Source: Paenibacillus sp. BSR1-1 (lineage in GTDB: Bacteria > Bacillota > Bacilli > Bacillales > Cytobacillaceae). Taken from it: a DNA stretch of 64,000 nt. The stretch lies in the NCBI RefSeq assembly GCF_030403775.1, contig NZ_JAQMWQ010000023.1, forward strand, positions 34,544-98,543. The letters run 5' to 3'. Position 1 is the first letter of the stretch. Every line of letters starts with the position of its first letter. Below are positions 8,221 through 18,744 of this stretch, one piece after another. Under the pieces are notes generated by a model. The model worked only from the letters and a program-made list of their open reading frames with translations, was not told where the DNA came from and made no database searches. Position numbers and translations under genes: made by a program.

Positions 8221-9483
8221 GTGGAAAAAGTGAGTGTTATAGGATTGGGATATATTGGTTTACCTACTGCGGCCGTGTTGGCGGATCATGGTTTTAAGGT
8301 ACATGGAGTAGATGTAAATGAAAAGGCTGTTGAATTGATAAATAGTGGTAAAAGTCATATATACGAACCTGACTTAGATATAAAAGTAAAAAAGGCAGTC
8401 GAAAATGGGTTATTAGTAGCATCAACAACCCCAGTTAATTCGGATGTGTTTATTATTGCTGTCCCAACACCTTTTAAGGATAATCATAAACCTGACTTAA
8501 CATATGTAGAGTCAGCAACAAAAACAATAGCTCCTTATATTAAATCAGGCAATATTGTTATATTGGAATCTACAAGCCCAGTTGGAACAACTGAAAAGAT
8601 TGCTGAATGGATTAAACAATTAAGACCGGACTTAAATATAAAGGGAATAAGTAATCAAGTTTATATTGCTCATTGTCCTGAAAGAGTTCTACCAGGGAAG
8701 ATTTTAGAAGAATTGATATGGAATGACAGAATTATAGGTGGAATCAGTGAAGAATCTACCGAAAAGACCGTATTCTTTTATAGAAAGTTTGTAAAAGGTG
8801 AATTACTAAAAACAAATGCTAGGACTGCTGAAATGTCTAAACTCACTGAGAACTCTTTCCGTGATGTAAATATAGCTTTTGCAAATGAACTATCACTTAT
8901 TTGTGATCAATTAAATATAGATGTTTGGGAGTTAATAAAACTAGCTAACCATCATCCACGGGTAAATATTTTACAGCCTGGCCCTGGAGTAGGAGGTCAT
9001 TGTATTGCTGTTGATCCATGGTTTATAGTTGATGCTGCACCAGAAACGTCACAGCTAATCCATACTGCTAGAAAAGTAAATGACTCAAAACCTGAATTTG
9101 TAATTAATAAAGTTATTAAAGCAGTAAAAAAATTAAAGAAGCCAAGGGTTTCAATATTAGGTTTAGCTTTTAAACCAAATATTGATGATTTACGCGAAAG
9201 TCCTGCTGTTGAAATTGTAAGTGAATTATCGCAATTAATTGAAGGTGAAATATTTGTTGTTGAACCTCATATAGAAGAATTACCTAATGCTCTAAAAGGA
9301 AAGTCTAATTTAACATTTACTAATACCATTGAAGCTATTGAAAATTCAGATATTGTTGTCTTCTTAGTTGGCCACGATAATTTTAAGCAAATAGATAGTG
9401 AGATACTAATGGATAAAATTATTATTGATACAATTGGTATATTTCCAAATTCAAACAGAATAAAGTCTCTAGTTACACACTAG
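8221..9483 (+). CDS. wecC: UDP-N-acetyl-D-mannosamine dehydrogenase
   Basis: A UDP-sugar 6-dehydrogenase of 420 residues. It has the N-terminal NAD site VIGLGYIGLPTAAVLADHG, VPTPF, the ESTSPVGTTEKI and CPERVLPG motifs, and the catalytic cysteine in GPGVGGHCIAVDPW. The sequence follows the WecC type rather than UDP-glucose dehydrogenase. It would oxidise UDP-ManNAc to UDP-ManNAcA, whose precursor is made by the MnaA-type epimerase encoded (broken) at 22366. The GTG at 8221 has AGAGGAA before it; the open frame extends upstream to 8185. Confidence 0.88.
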   Translation: MEKVSVIGLGYIGLPTAAVLADHGFKVHGVDVNEKAVELINSGKSHIYEPDLDIKVKKAVENGLLVASTTPVNSDVFIIAVPTPFKDNHKPDLTYVESATKTIAPYIKSGNIVILESTSPVGTTEKIAEWIKQLRPDLNIKGISNQVYIAHCPERVLPGKILEELIWNDRIIGGISEESTEKTVFFYRKFVKGELLKTNARTAEMSKLTENSFRDVNIAFANELSLICDQLNIDVWELIKLANHHPRVNILQPGPGVGGHCIAVDPWFIVDAAPETSQLIHTARKVNDSKPEFVINKVIKAVKKLKKPRVSILGLAFKPNIDDLRESPAVEIVSELSQLIEGEIFVVEPHIEELPNALKGKSNLTFTNTIEAIENSDIVVFLVGHDNFKQIDSEILMDKIIIDTIGIFPNSNRIKSLVTH

Positions 9484-9492
9484 GAGGACATC

Positions 9493-11460
9493 ATGGGCGA
9501 ACTGCAGCAAAAAATCAATAAGTTAAGAAATATGCCTGTTAAAGTTATTACTCGAAAAATTGGTCAGAAACTTTCAGATAACACATATCATATTATTAGA
9601 AAAAATATAATTAAATTTATGCCAGTTGATATTGATGTGGAATTATTTGTGAATTTCGAACCTGAATTCAAATTCATGTTTAATCCTTTAGAAAAGGATT
9701 ATTATAGGAATAAATTAATTGAGTTCAATCTAGAACGTCAAATAATTGATGAGGCAAATAAAATATGTAAACATCAATTTAATCTACTAGGTTCTGGTGA
9801 TGTAAATTTAGGTAAAGAGATACCTTGGAATAAAGATTTTAAAGTAGACTTCGTGTGGGAAAACAATTATTACAAAGACATAAATATAGTAGACCTTACT
9901 AATAATGCTGACGTGAAAGTCCCTTGGGAACTTTCAAGGTTTCAGCATATTTTTTCGTTAGGAAAAGCATATTGGATAACCAAAAATGAAAAATATGCAG
10001 AAGAATTTAAAGAACAAATAAAAGATTGGATTATTAAAAATCCAATTGAAATGTCTGTTAATTGGACATGTGCAATGGATGTAGCGATAAGAGCAGTTAA
10101 TTGGATTACCGGATATTTTTTCTTTAAAGATTCTAAGGTAATAAATAAAAGATTTTGGTTAGATTTTAACAAGAGCCTTTATCTCCACGGAAAATATATA
10201 TATAGAAATCTTGAAAATAAAGACGAATATACTGGAAATCATTACTTGTCTAATATCGTTGGATTAGTTTGGCTTGGTCTATACTTTGGTAAATTCCAAA
10301 TTTCTAAAATAATAGGTAGAAACAATCCCGAGCATTGGTTAAATTTTGGATTAAATGAGTTAGAAAAAGAAATGAATGTTCAAGTAAATAATGATGGTAC
10401 AAATTACGAAGCATCTACATCCTATCATAGACTTGTCACCGAGTTATTTTTGATTACGACTGTCTTTTGCTGTAAAAATAACATCGAGTTTTCAAATGAA
10501 TATCTTAATAGGTTAGAAAAAATGTGTGAATTTATGATGCATCTTACACAACCTAATGGAAAGTCTCCAATTATTGGGGATGCAGATGATGGGAGATTGA
10601 TTATTTTTTCCAATTATGGTACTTGGCTAAAAGATGATTTTAGACACCTTTTATCTGTAGGTGGGGTATTCTTCAATCGAGAAGATTTTATGTATATGGG
10701 GTCTAATTATAAGGAAGATTCTTTATGGGTAACAGGGCAGTGGCATAATAAAATTAATGCTCCATTTTTAAAATCTAATTCTTTTGCAGACGCAGGTTAT
10801 TACATTCTCCGTAATAGTAGAATATATTGTTGTATTCGTTGTGGTGAGAACTCGTTCAGAGGAGAAGGAGTTCATAGTCATAATGATCAATTAAGTTTTA
10901 CACTAAATGTAGATGGTAATGATATTTTTATAGATCCTGGTGCTTTTATTTATACTAGTGATTATAAAATGAGAAACCTATTTCGAAGTACAACAATGCA
11001 TAATACAATCGAAATTCCTAAATTTGAACAAAATGATTTTAATGAAAATATTTTATTTTTTATGAAAGAGCAAACATTTTCAGAATGCAAGGACTTTAAT
11101 AGTAATCAATTTGTGGGTAATCATAAAGGGTATTTGAATAAATGTGGCCTCATTCATGAAAGAAATATAAATATATACTCTAATTCTTTAATAATATTAG
11201 ATTATTTGCTTGGTGATGTAATTATTCCAAAATACAAAGTTAATTTTGTACTTGCACCAGATGTGTCAGTTGATATAGAGAACAATAATATTCTTCTATA
11301 TAAAGGGAATATAAAGATAAAGATAATTTTTAAAGATGCTACTTTAGTTAAACTTGAAGATATTTTCATATCAAATTCTTATGGAATAAAAAGAAAAAGC
11401 AAAAAAATCGTAGCTGAAGGTAGTACAGTGCTTTTTAATACTCAAATTATATTTGATTAA
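9493..11460 (+). CDS. Heparinase II/III family polysaccharide lyase
   Basis: A 655-residue protein with an alpha/alpha toroid-like first half (aromatic and Trp-rich, about residues 100-400) and a heparinase II/III-like beta domain near residues 440-640. The key stretch is EGVHSHNDQLSFTLNVDGN followed by DIFIDPGAF and TTMHNT. No signal peptide is evident. Enzymes of this family cleave uronic-acid polysaccharides by beta-elimination. Next to a ManNAcA-forming dehydrogenase it may trim or remodel the locus product, which is inference. TAGGAGGACATCATG gives a firm start. Confidence 0.87.
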   Translation: MGELQQKINKLRNMPVKVITRKIGQKLSDNTYHIIRKNIIKFMPVDIDVELFVNFEPEFKFMFNPLEKDYYRNKLIEFNLERQIIDEANKICKHQFNLLGSGDVNLGKEIPWNKDFKVDFVWENNYYKDINIVDLTNNADVKVPWELSRFQHIFSLGKAYWITKNEKYAEEFKEQIKDWIIKNPIEMSVNWTCAMDVAIRAVNWITGYFFFKDSKVINKRFWLDFNKSLYLHGKYIYRNLENKDEYTGNHYLSNIVGLVWLGLYFGKFQISKIIGRNNPEHWLNFGLNELEKEMNVQVNNDGTNYEASTSYHRLVTELFLITTVFCCKNNIEFSNEYLNRLEKMCEFMMHLTQPNGKSPIIGDADDGRLIIFSNYGTWLKDDFRHLLSVGGVFFNREDFMYMGSNYKEDSLWVTGQWHNKINAPFLKSNSFADAGYYILRNSRIYCCIRCGENSFRGEGVHSHNDQLSFTLNVDGNDIFIDPGAFIYTSDYKMRNLFRSTTMHNTIEIPKFEQNDFNENILFFMKEQTFSECKDFNSNQFVGNHKGYLNKCGLIHERNINIYSNSLIILDYLLGDVIIPKYKVNFVLAPDVSVDIENNNILLYKGNIKIKIIFKDATLVKLEDIFISNSYGIKRKSKKIVAEGSTVLFNTQIIFD

Positions 11461-11472
11461 TTAGGTGAATTT

Positions 11473-12849
11473 ATGAAACATTCTTTGAAAGAACTACCAA
11501 TTAGCCTGAAAATGCCATTATTGTACACAGCATCAATTATTCCTAAAAATCTATTAGAAAGTAAAGAATATCAAGAATTCCGAAACTTTTTATCTATTTC
11601 CGAATCTTGGGATTCTAATCATATAGAGGAATTTCAATCGAAACAATTGCAGTTATTGGTAAAACACGCATACGAAAACGTCTTATTCTATAAAGAGACA
11701 TTTGATGCATATGGAATTAATGTTGGGGATATAAAGGATAAGAGAGATTTAAAGAGATTACCTTTAATTGATAAAAAAATTGTTCAAGAGAATAGAGAAA
11801 AATTTATTGCTAAAAATTTTAATTATAAAAAACTAACCCCAATAAATACAGGTGGTACAACATCTAGTCCATTGCATTTTTTTAATACTAAAACTACTAA
11901 TAATAGAGAGGTCGCATTTTTTGATCGAATTTGGGAGAAGTATGGTTATAATGGGCAACGATGCCTTGTAATGCGTGGAAACATTGTAAATGATGATAAA
12001 CTTTTTCAATATAATCCTTTTAGGAAACATATTCTAATTAATACTCGAAATTTTAATGTTAATAATTTCGATGGAATTTTAGAAGTAATAGAGAGATATA
12101 ATCCACCCTATATACAAGCTTACCCCTCATTAATTTATTTATTTTCAAAATATATTAATGGAAAAGGATTATCTAGAAAAGTTGGTAATTTTAAAGCTAT
12201 CTTTTGTTCATCTGAAAAAATGTATCAGTTTCAAAGAGATGAAATAATAGAGGCATTTGGAGTTAATGTTATAGATTACTATGGTCACAATGAGCGTTTA
12301 GCTCTTATGGAATATTGTCCAAAGTGTCAATTATACCATGTAATACCGGAGTACGGAATTGTCGAATTTTTGAATAATAAGCGTAAATCAGAAAATAAAG
12401 AAGAGCATTTATCTGAAATTGTTGGTACGGGCTTTAACAATTATGCTTTTCCTCTAATTCGTTATAAAACATCGGATATGGTAACTTTAGCTGGAGAAAA
12501 CCTCCAATGTAAGAGTGGAGGGCTATATTCCAGTGTTAAAGAAATTGATGGAAGATCAGGTGACTTTATAGTAACAGTTCGTGGGGAGTACTACTCCCCG
12601 ACAGTTGTATCATTCGCATTTGATTATATAAAAAATTTTAATGATATGCAGTTAATACAAAAGTCTTATAGTCACATTGATTTGTTAATAGTTCCAAACG
12701 AATTTTTCAATATATCTGAGGGGCATCTTGCAATTAAAGAATTAAAGAATATTCTTGGAAGTGATATCAATATTAATCTTAAGTTAGTAGATCAAATTGA
12801 TAAGCCATTAAATTCAAAACATAGATTTATTGTTTCTAATATACATTAG
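11473..12849 (+). CDS. CapK-like adenylate-forming enzyme (phenylacetate-CoA ligase family)
   Basis: A 458-residue member of the CapK/coenzyme F390 synthetase group. It has the early KQLQLLVKHAYENVLFYKE motif, the phosphate-binding loop INTGGTTSSPL, IQAYPSLIYLFSKYI, a DYYGHNER motif, and a C-terminal part RYKTSDMV. Members are common in capsule and EPS clusters and presumably activate a carboxylate to decorate a sugar, but the substrate is not known. It is paralogous to the next gene. The short gap (12 bp) after the lyase gene indicates one operon. Confidence 0.85.
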   Translation: MKHSLKELPISLKMPLLYTASIIPKNLLESKEYQEFRNFLSISESWDSNHIEEFQSKQLQLLVKHAYENVLFYKETFDAYGINVGDIKDKRDLKRLPLIDKKIVQENREKFIAKNFNYKKLTPINTGGTTSSPLHFFNTKTTNNREVAFFDRIWEKYGYNGQRCLVMRGNIVNDDKLFQYNPFRKHILINTRNFNVNNFDGILEVIERYNPPYIQAYPSLIYLFSKYINGKGLSRKVGNFKAIFCSSEKMYQFQRDEIIEAFGVNVIDYYGHNERLALMEYCPKCQLYHVIPEYGIVEFLNNKRKSENKEEHLSEIVGTGFNNYAFPLIRYKTSDMVTLAGENLQCKSGGLYSSVKEIDGRSGDFIVTVRGEYYSPTVVSFAFDYIKNFNDMQLIQKSYSHIDLLIVPNEFFNISEGHLAIKELKNILGSDININLKLVDQIDKPLNSKHRFIVSNIH

Positions 12850-12968
12850 GAGCTTACGTTAAACCTAAATTTAATACTTTTAAATAGTTTTTTCAAAATG
12901 GGATTTCTATTCTGAAATATTCTCAACTTTTTATAGAAATTAGATTTATTTAGAGAAAGGAGATTATC

Positions 12969-14360
12969 TTGAAACAGTATATAAAGAAGCTGCCTAAGGA
13001 AGTACTGCAGCCATTTAAATTTGTTAGAGATTTAGTTCCTGATTATTACAGATACGGTAAAGTATTTAGAAATGTTTACAATGAATTAGAAGCATGTGAA
13101 AAATTAGCAAACTTTCAACATGAAGAGTATCAGTTAAAACAATTACAAAACCTATTAAAATATTCTTATGAAAATGTCAATTATTATAAAAAAATATTTG
13201 ATGAGCGCAATTTAAAACCAGATGACATAAAGTCTTTCAAAGATCTAACAAAGTTACCTTATCTAACAAAGGACATTATAAGAGAAAACATCGATGATTT
13301 AATTTCAAAAAACTGTAGCGAAAAGGACTTGTTATATTTAACTACAGGTGGATCTTCTGGTACACCATTAGGATTTTACGAAGACAAAAAAGTTGCAAAA
13401 TCTAGAGAATGGGCTTTTACAACTCACCTATGGAAAAGAATAGGGTATGATGTAAGAAAATGCAGCCGTTTTGTAATATTGAGAGGCCATAATGTTAAAA
13501 AAGGTATTTCTGAATATAACGGAAGAAATCTTATCTTATCATCGTACCATTTATCAGATGAAAATATAGGTCAATATATTGCGTTAATTGAAAAATTCAA
13601 TCCGGATTTTATTCAGGCTTATCCTTCTTCGATAGATATATTAGCAAAATATTTAATAGAAAACGGAAAGACAATTCATGCAAATAAGTTAAAGGGTATC
13701 ATATGTGCTTCTGAGAAATTATATGATATTCAAAGGATTAATATTATAGAGGCTTTTAAAGTAAGAGTTTTTAGTTTTTATGGACATACTGAGCATTGTT
13801 GTATTGCAGGAGAATGTGAAAAAAATAACTATTATCATATTCAAAGTGAATATGGGGTTGTTGAACTAATTAATGACAATAATGAACAAGTTAAAGAAGA
13901 AAATGAAAAAGGTGAAATTGTAGCCACAAATTTAAATAATTATGTTATGCCATTTATACGTTATAAAACAGGTGACATAGCTATTAATAGTCTCTCAAAT
14001 TGTAGTTGTGGTAGGAACTATAGATTGATTAAAGGATTGGAAGGAAGAGAACTAGAGCAAATTGTTACACATAGTGGTGCTAAGGTGTCTCTAACTGCGC
14101 TTATTTTTGCCCAACATTTTTATGCTTTTAGCAAAATACAAACAATGCAGCTGGAGCAAATGGAAAAAGGGAAAATCATTGTAAAAATAGTTGAACAACA
14201 GATTCTTGATCAAAAGGATATATCTGAAATAGTAAATAAATTGAAAATAGCTACAAATGATGGGCTGGATGTTGATATTCAGATAGTTCGAAATATAGAG
14301 AGAACTAAAAGAGGAAAGCATAATTTTCTTTTACAGCATCTAAATCTTAAGAATTACTAA
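12969..14360 (+). CDS. Second CapK-like adenylate-forming enzyme
   Basis: A 463-residue paralogue of the preceding protein, with the same motif order: LKQLQNLLKYSYENVNYYKK, YLTTGGSSGTPLGFYED (phosphate loop), FIQAYPSSIDILAKYL, FYGHTEHC, RYKTGD and a Cys pair in SNCSCGRN. The divergence suggests an old duplication with different substrates. A TTG start follows AAAGGAG. The 119 bases before it hold no recognised feature. Its function in the cluster is inferred from family membership only. Confidence 0.85.
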   Translation: MKQYIKKLPKEVLQPFKFVRDLVPDYYRYGKVFRNVYNELEACEKLANFQHEEYQLKQLQNLLKYSYENVNYYKKIFDERNLKPDDIKSFKDLTKLPYLTKDIIRENIDDLISKNCSEKDLLYLTTGGSSGTPLGFYEDKKVAKSREWAFTTHLWKRIGYDVRKCSRFVILRGHNVKKGISEYNGRNLILSSYHLSDENIGQYIALIEKFNPDFIQAYPSSIDILAKYLIENGKTIHANKLKGIICASEKLYDIQRINIIEAFKVRVFSFYGHTEHCCIAGECEKNNYYHIQSEYGVVELINDNNEQVKEENEKGEIVATNLNNYVMPFIRYKTGDIAINSLSNCSCGRNYRLIKGLEGRELEQIVTHSGAKVSLTALIFAQHFYAFSKIQTMQLEQMEKGKIIVKIVEQQILDQKDISEIVNKLKIATNDGLDVDIQIVRNIERTKRGKHNFLLQHLNLKNY

Positions 14361-14428
14361 AACCAATATTTATTTAATAACATAAATAATTTAGGGAGAT
14401 AAGGATAACTAATGGAAGGAAAGTACAA

Positions 14429-15721
14429 GTGAATATTACGAAGCGAAAAATCGGGGGTTTATTCCAACTTGCAAATAGGGTTGGTTTTCTACATTTGTTA
14501 TCAGCTAACCTTCTAATCCAAATATCGGCATTTGGAGGGCAAATTTTTCTTACAAGGATATTAAGTGTAAATGATATTGGTACGATTAAAGTATTACAAT
14601 CATATTTGACGATTTTTGTATTGGTGGGTTCTTTGGGACTAAACACATCTGTTTTGAAACTTTGTTCAGAGGAAATCAGTGAAAATGAACAAAAGGGCAT
14701 TTTCAATATTAGTTTTTTGTTTACAATTATCTCATCTATGATTTTAATTCTTGCTGTAGATTTATTAGTAAATAGCTCAATAATTAAAGTAAACAGTCTT
14801 TTAAAGGATTATGTATATCTAATTCCTATTTTTAATCTTACGAATTTAATTTTTGTGTATCTCCAATCACAACAAAAAATAAAAATTATGTCCATAATTC
14901 AGTCATATTCAAAAATTTTTATAGTGATATTAAGTACCCTTGTTGCTTTTTGGTTTGGTTTCAAAGGTTATATTTATTCCTTAATCTTTCTAAACCTAGT
15001 GTCATTTTTAGGGATACTTGTATTTATAAGGAATGAAGTAAACTTTAAATATATATATAATATCACTAAATCAAAGCTAAAAAGTATTTTTAATATTGGT
15101 CTTTTTGCATTTGGATCCAACCTATTAGGCCAACTAATGTTAAATGTGAACATTATTATGGCAACTTTTCTAACGAATAATTCAAAAGAAATCGGATATT
15201 ATGGTATAGCACAGCTTATTATTTCAGCAATGATTATTATTCCTTCTACACTAGGACAAATAATGATACCTAAAATTTCAAAGCTCTCAAATAACGTAGA
15301 TGAAGTTAAAAAAACATTAAGGGATTACCGAGTTAGGAATACTCTTTTATGTCTTTTAATTTCATTAATTGCAGGAGCTACTGCTCCTTTTATTATTCCT
15401 TTGGTTTTTGGGAGAAATTACTCCAATTCGGTACTATATTTTGAGATTCTATTAATGGGCTTTATTTTTTGGAGTTTATACTCCCCAATAGGTAATACAT
15501 TATTGAGTGTAGGACGTTCAGATATAAATTTTTATATGAATGTAATTTCGGTATTTTTGAACTTTATATTAAATTATTTATTGATAAGAAGTTATGGGAT
15601 GTTTGGGGCTGCCGCAGCCAACACAATAACCTATTTAATTACAATATTTATATATAATTTTTTCTTTAAAAAGTTATATATAAATGTTGCTCAAAAAAAC
15701 ATTGAGCATAAAGCTTCCTGA
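14429..15721 (+). CDS. Wzx-type polysaccharide flippase
   Basis: A 430-residue integral membrane protein with about 12 hydrophobic segments and the MOP-superfamily pattern near the N-terminus (SANLLIQISAFGGQIFLTRILS) and an SLGLNTSVLK motif. It would flip the lipid-linked repeat unit across the membrane for polymerisation by the Wzy encoded at 17005. GTG start with GGAAGG upstream. The codon use is strongly AT-rich, as in the neighbouring transferases and unlike the 28-31 kb genes. Confidence 0.9.
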   Translation: MNITKRKIGGLFQLANRVGFLHLLSANLLIQISAFGGQIFLTRILSVNDIGTIKVLQSYLTIFVLVGSLGLNTSVLKLCSEEISENEQKGIFNISFLFTIISSMILILAVDLLVNSSIIKVNSLLKDYVYLIPIFNLTNLIFVYLQSQQKIKIMSIIQSYSKIFIVILSTLVAFWFGFKGYIYSLIFLNLVSFLGILVFIRNEVNFKYIYNITKSKLKSIFNIGLFAFGSNLLGQLMLNVNIIMATFLTNNSKEIGYYGIAQLIISAMIIIPSTLGQIMIPKISKLSNNVDEVKKTLRDYRVRNTLLCLLISLIAGATAPFIIPLVFGRNYSNSVLYFEILLMGFIFWSLYSPIGNTLLSVGRSDINFYMNVISVFLNFILNYLLIRSYGMFGAAAANTITYLITIFIYNFFFKKLYINVAQKNIEHKAS

Positions 15722-15766
15722 CATAAAAGTCAAACTGTTCAATAAATCAAAAGAATGGGAGAAAAA

Positions 15767-16945
15767 ATGGATAGTATACTTTATATTACATGTTTACCAA
15801 AAGAATATGGGGGTAAAGAGGATGGCGGTGTGGCAACACATTCCATACAGTTAATATTAAAGGCCAAAGATTATTATAGAGTAGGCGTATATTCAAGTAT
15901 AAAAAAAATAAGTAGAGTAGATGGAGTATCCTTATATAAGGAAGATAGTAAGTATCTAAAGATACTTAGAATTATATCTGGATATTTATCTGTAGATAAA
16001 GAAAAATTTAAAGAAATTGGATTTTTGAGCCTTAAAGATAGGCTAAGAGTCCTTTATCATTATAGTAAATTGAAAAATATCGTTTCACAATACGATGTAG
16101 TTCATATTCATTCTTTGCATAATCTAAGTACAACAGCTCTATCATTATTAAAAAGCAGACCTAGGATTGTTGTTACTGATCATGGCTTTTGGCAGGGGGA
16201 CCTTGAAAAGAGTATTGAAACAGTAATATATAATTCTTTTTCTGCTGATCAGGTGATTTACATTTCCGAATATGCAAAATTAAAAATTGAAGAAAACAAA
16301 TTAAATACAACGAATATTGTAAAAATCTATAACCCTTATTTAGTAAAAGAACTTGACACTAAATTTAAGAATAACATTAAGGAAAAGTTAAATATTAATG
16401 CAAATAAGAAAATAATATTATTTTCGGGTGTTTCCGAGCCTGTTAACAGAAAAGGTTTAGATATTCTATTAGAAAGTGTATCTCAGGATAGTTATTTGAA
16501 GGATAATACGGTTTTGATAATTATCTCAAATGATGATGGTTTAAAATACCTTAACCAATATAAAAATTTAAGAAATGTCATTCCTTTAAAACCAATGCCC
16601 TATAGTGAAATTATTGATTATTATGCTATAAGTGATATCTTTGTTCTACCCAGCAGAAGTGAAAGTTTTGGTTTGGTATACATTGAGGCTTTATCTTTTG
16701 GTACTCCAGTAATAGGTTTTGATAAAGTTATTCAAGAATTTCAAAGTATATATAGTCCAATATATATAGGAGAATCATTTAATCCCTTTATAGAGAATAA
16801 TGAAGACTTGGGACTAAAAATAAAGAAGGTTCTCTCTAAAAAATTTAATGAAGCTGAATTAAAGGAGAAAACTATAGAATTGTTTTCTTGGGAAAAACTA
16901 TTTCATAAATTTAAAAATGTATATACTGAATTAGCTAAAAAATAA
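15767..16945 (+). CDS. Glycosyltransferase family 4
   Basis: A 392-residue GT-B fold glycosyltransferase. The N-terminal acceptor domain begins MDSILYITCLPKEYGGKEDG; the C-terminal donor domain has LFSGVSEPVNRKGLDILLE and the ESFGLVYIEALSFGTPVI motif with its paired glutamates. It would add one sugar to the repeat unit on the cytoplasmic side. GGGAG before the ATG at 15767 decides the start over an ATG at 15755. The sugar and linkage cannot be read from sequence. Confidence 0.88.
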   Translation: MDSILYITCLPKEYGGKEDGGVATHSIQLILKAKDYYRVGVYSSIKKISRVDGVSLYKEDSKYLKILRIISGYLSVDKEKFKEIGFLSLKDRLRVLYHYSKLKNIVSQYDVVHIHSLHNLSTTALSLLKSRPRIVVTDHGFWQGDLEKSIETVIYNSFSADQVIYISEYAKLKIEENKLNTTNIVKIYNPYLVKELDTKFKNNIKEKLNINANKKIILFSGVSEPVNRKGLDILLESVSQDSYLKDNTVLIIISNDDGLKYLNQYKNLRNVIPLKPMPYSEIIDYYAISDIFVLPSRSESFGLVYIEALSFGTPVIGFDKVIQEFQSIYSPIYIGESFNPFIENNEDLGLKIKKVLSKKFNEAELKEKTIELFSWEKLFHKFKNVYTELAKK

Positions 16946-17004
16946 AATTGGGCAAATAGATTAAATGCAAGTGTTTATTTCCCTAGAGTACTAAGAGGTA
17001 TAAA

Positions 17005-18186
17005 ATGAATTTTATTGTATCAATGCTGTTTATCTTTCACGAAATTATTGGTGGGAATTTTGATTTATTTTATTTGCTTTCTGCAATTCTAATAATTCTA
17101 TCCTTTTTTAAGAAGCAAAGGATATTAATGAAGTCATTCAAGTATTTTTACTTAATCCTTTTTTATGGTCTTGTACAGATTTTACTAAGTGACGATATTG
17201 TAATTTATCGATTACTAATTAATATTATTAAGATTTATTTAAATATATTCTTATTTATATATATAAAAGAAAAGTTACAGATTGGGACATTATCAATTAA
17301 AAAAATTATATATCTTATTTCTTTTACCTATCTATTTTTATTTTTGTTTAGTTTGGTTGTTAAATCACCTTTATTATGGAGGTTAAATGACCTTGTTAAC
17401 CCATATGCCCCAGTAAGATTAAGATTATTTTATTTTGAACCTAGTGAGTTATCGTTTCATTCTTCATTAGTTGTTATTTTTCTTGTATTTTACTTTATTC
17501 AAAGCTCATTATTAAAAGAAAAGATTATAAATATTATTCTATTATTGACTAATGTCTTAATTATTTTGTTTTCTTCAGCTTTAGGAGGGATTGTTTCGTT
17601 ATTGTTATCCCTTTTATTAATAGCTTTAATAATAAAAAAGAATTCATATAAACGATTATTATTAACATTGTTATTTTTAACACTATCAATTACAACGGTA
17701 ATTTTGACTATAAAGAGTAATAATAATTTGGTATTAAGAATTAATGATATTTTTAATGGATCAGATGGTTCATTTAATTATCGTTTTACAGTAAGTTTTA
17801 ATGTTATGAAACAAATGCTTTTAGATACCAATTTTTTAGGAGTTGGTTTTGGTAATCTTAATACAGATGTTATATCTAGCAAATATATTAGTTTCGGCCT
17901 AGTTGATATAATCGCAAATTCCTATATGTATTTTATTGCGGAAAGTGGGATTTTTGGGATTATTTTTATTTTAATTTTTAATGCAAAGCTCATGTTGAAA
18001 GTAGAAAAAAATTATAAATTAATTGCCTATCCATTACTAATTTTTATTATATTTTATCAAATCGCAGGGGGATATTTCACAAACCCTATTAATTGGCTTG
18101 TATATGGAGTAATAACTAATTCAGGTATATTGTTAAGAAACCAGGTCAGAGATAACATTAAAATTATTAGGAATGTGATTAATTAG
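17005..18186 (+). CDS. Wzy-like polysaccharide polymerase
   Basis: A very hydrophobic 393-residue protein with about ten or eleven membrane segments and a larger polar loop around residues 225-290 that includes YRFTVSF and GVGFGN, typical of O-antigen polymerases and ligases. With the flippase, co-polymerase and priming transferase it completes a Wzx/Wzy pathway. AAGAGGT lies before the ATG. Wzy proteins are poorly conserved, so the call rests on topology, the loop and context. Confidence 0.8.
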   Translation: MNFIVSMLFIFHEIIGGNFDLFYLLSAILIILSFFKKQRILMKSFKYFYLILFYGLVQILLSDDIVIYRLLINIIKIYLNIFLFIYIKEKLQIGTLSIKKIIYLISFTYLFLFLFSLVVKSPLLWRLNDLVNPYAPVRLRLFYFEPSELSFHSSLVVIFLVFYFIQSSLLKEKIINIILLLTNVLIILFSSALGGIVSLLLSLLLIALIIKKNSYKRLLLTLLFLTLSITTVILTIKSNNNLVLRINDIFNGSDGSFNYRFTVSFNVMKQMLLDTNFLGVGFGNLNTDVISSKYISFGLVDIIANSYMYFIAESGIFGIIFILIFNAKLMLKVEKNYKLIAYPLLIFIIFYQIAGGYFTNPINWLVYGVITNSGILLRNQVRDNIKIIRNVIN

Positions 18187-18211
18187 TTTTTTAAATTCAA
18201 GGGTGAACTGA

Positions 18212-18724
18212 ATGTTTAAAAAAATAAAAAGAGACATTAATGTCAATGCAAATATAACAAGTGTTATAGTATTGTGTATTTATCGATTTGGAAATTATGT
18301 GTATTGTAAATTTACTTTTCCAATCATAAAACACTTTTTGTTAGCGTGTTATAAAATGTTGGATTTATTAATAATTAAGTTTATTTGTAATGCTGAAATA
18401 CCTGCTAAATGTGAAATACAAGAAGGATTAAGTCTCGGTCATGGTGCGAATGGATTAATAATACATCCTGGTGCAAAGATTGGGAGAAATGTCGTGATAT
18501 ACCATCAAGTAACAATCGGGATTAACCCTGGAGAATTAGGTAAAAGTACAAAAGCACCTGTAATAGGTGACAATGTTTTTATTGGTGCAGGTGCAAAAAT
18601 TATTGGCGATGTTTCGGTTGGAAATAATTCTATAATTGGAGCTAATACAGTTATAGTTAGGGATATTCCTCCAAACTCTACAGTTGTGGGAAGTCCAGCT
18701 AGAATAATTGAAAAAATAAAATAG
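18212..18724 (+). CDS. Serine acetyltransferase-like hexapeptide acyltransferase
   Basis: A 170-residue left-handed beta-helix acyltransferase. Hexapeptide repeats run from about residue 80 (IIHPGAKIGRNVVIYHQVTIG) to the end (PPNSTVVGSPARII). The CysE-like pattern with HQVTIG and GAGAKIIG places it with the EPS-linked serine O-acetyltransferase-like group, which acetylate sugars rather than serine. The N-terminal 60 residues are hydrophobic. The 25-base gap behind the polymerase gene fits one operon. Confidence 0.88.
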   Translation: MFKKIKRDINVNANITSVIVLCIYRFGNYVYCKFTFPIIKHFLLACYKMLDLLIIKFICNAEIPAKCEIQEGLSLGHGANGLIIHPGAKIGRNVVIYHQVTIGINPGELGKSTKAPVIGDNVFIGAGAKIIGDVSVGNNSIIGANTVIVRDIPPNSTVVGSPARIIEKIK

Positions 18725-18744
18725 ATGCAATGGAGGCTGCACTT

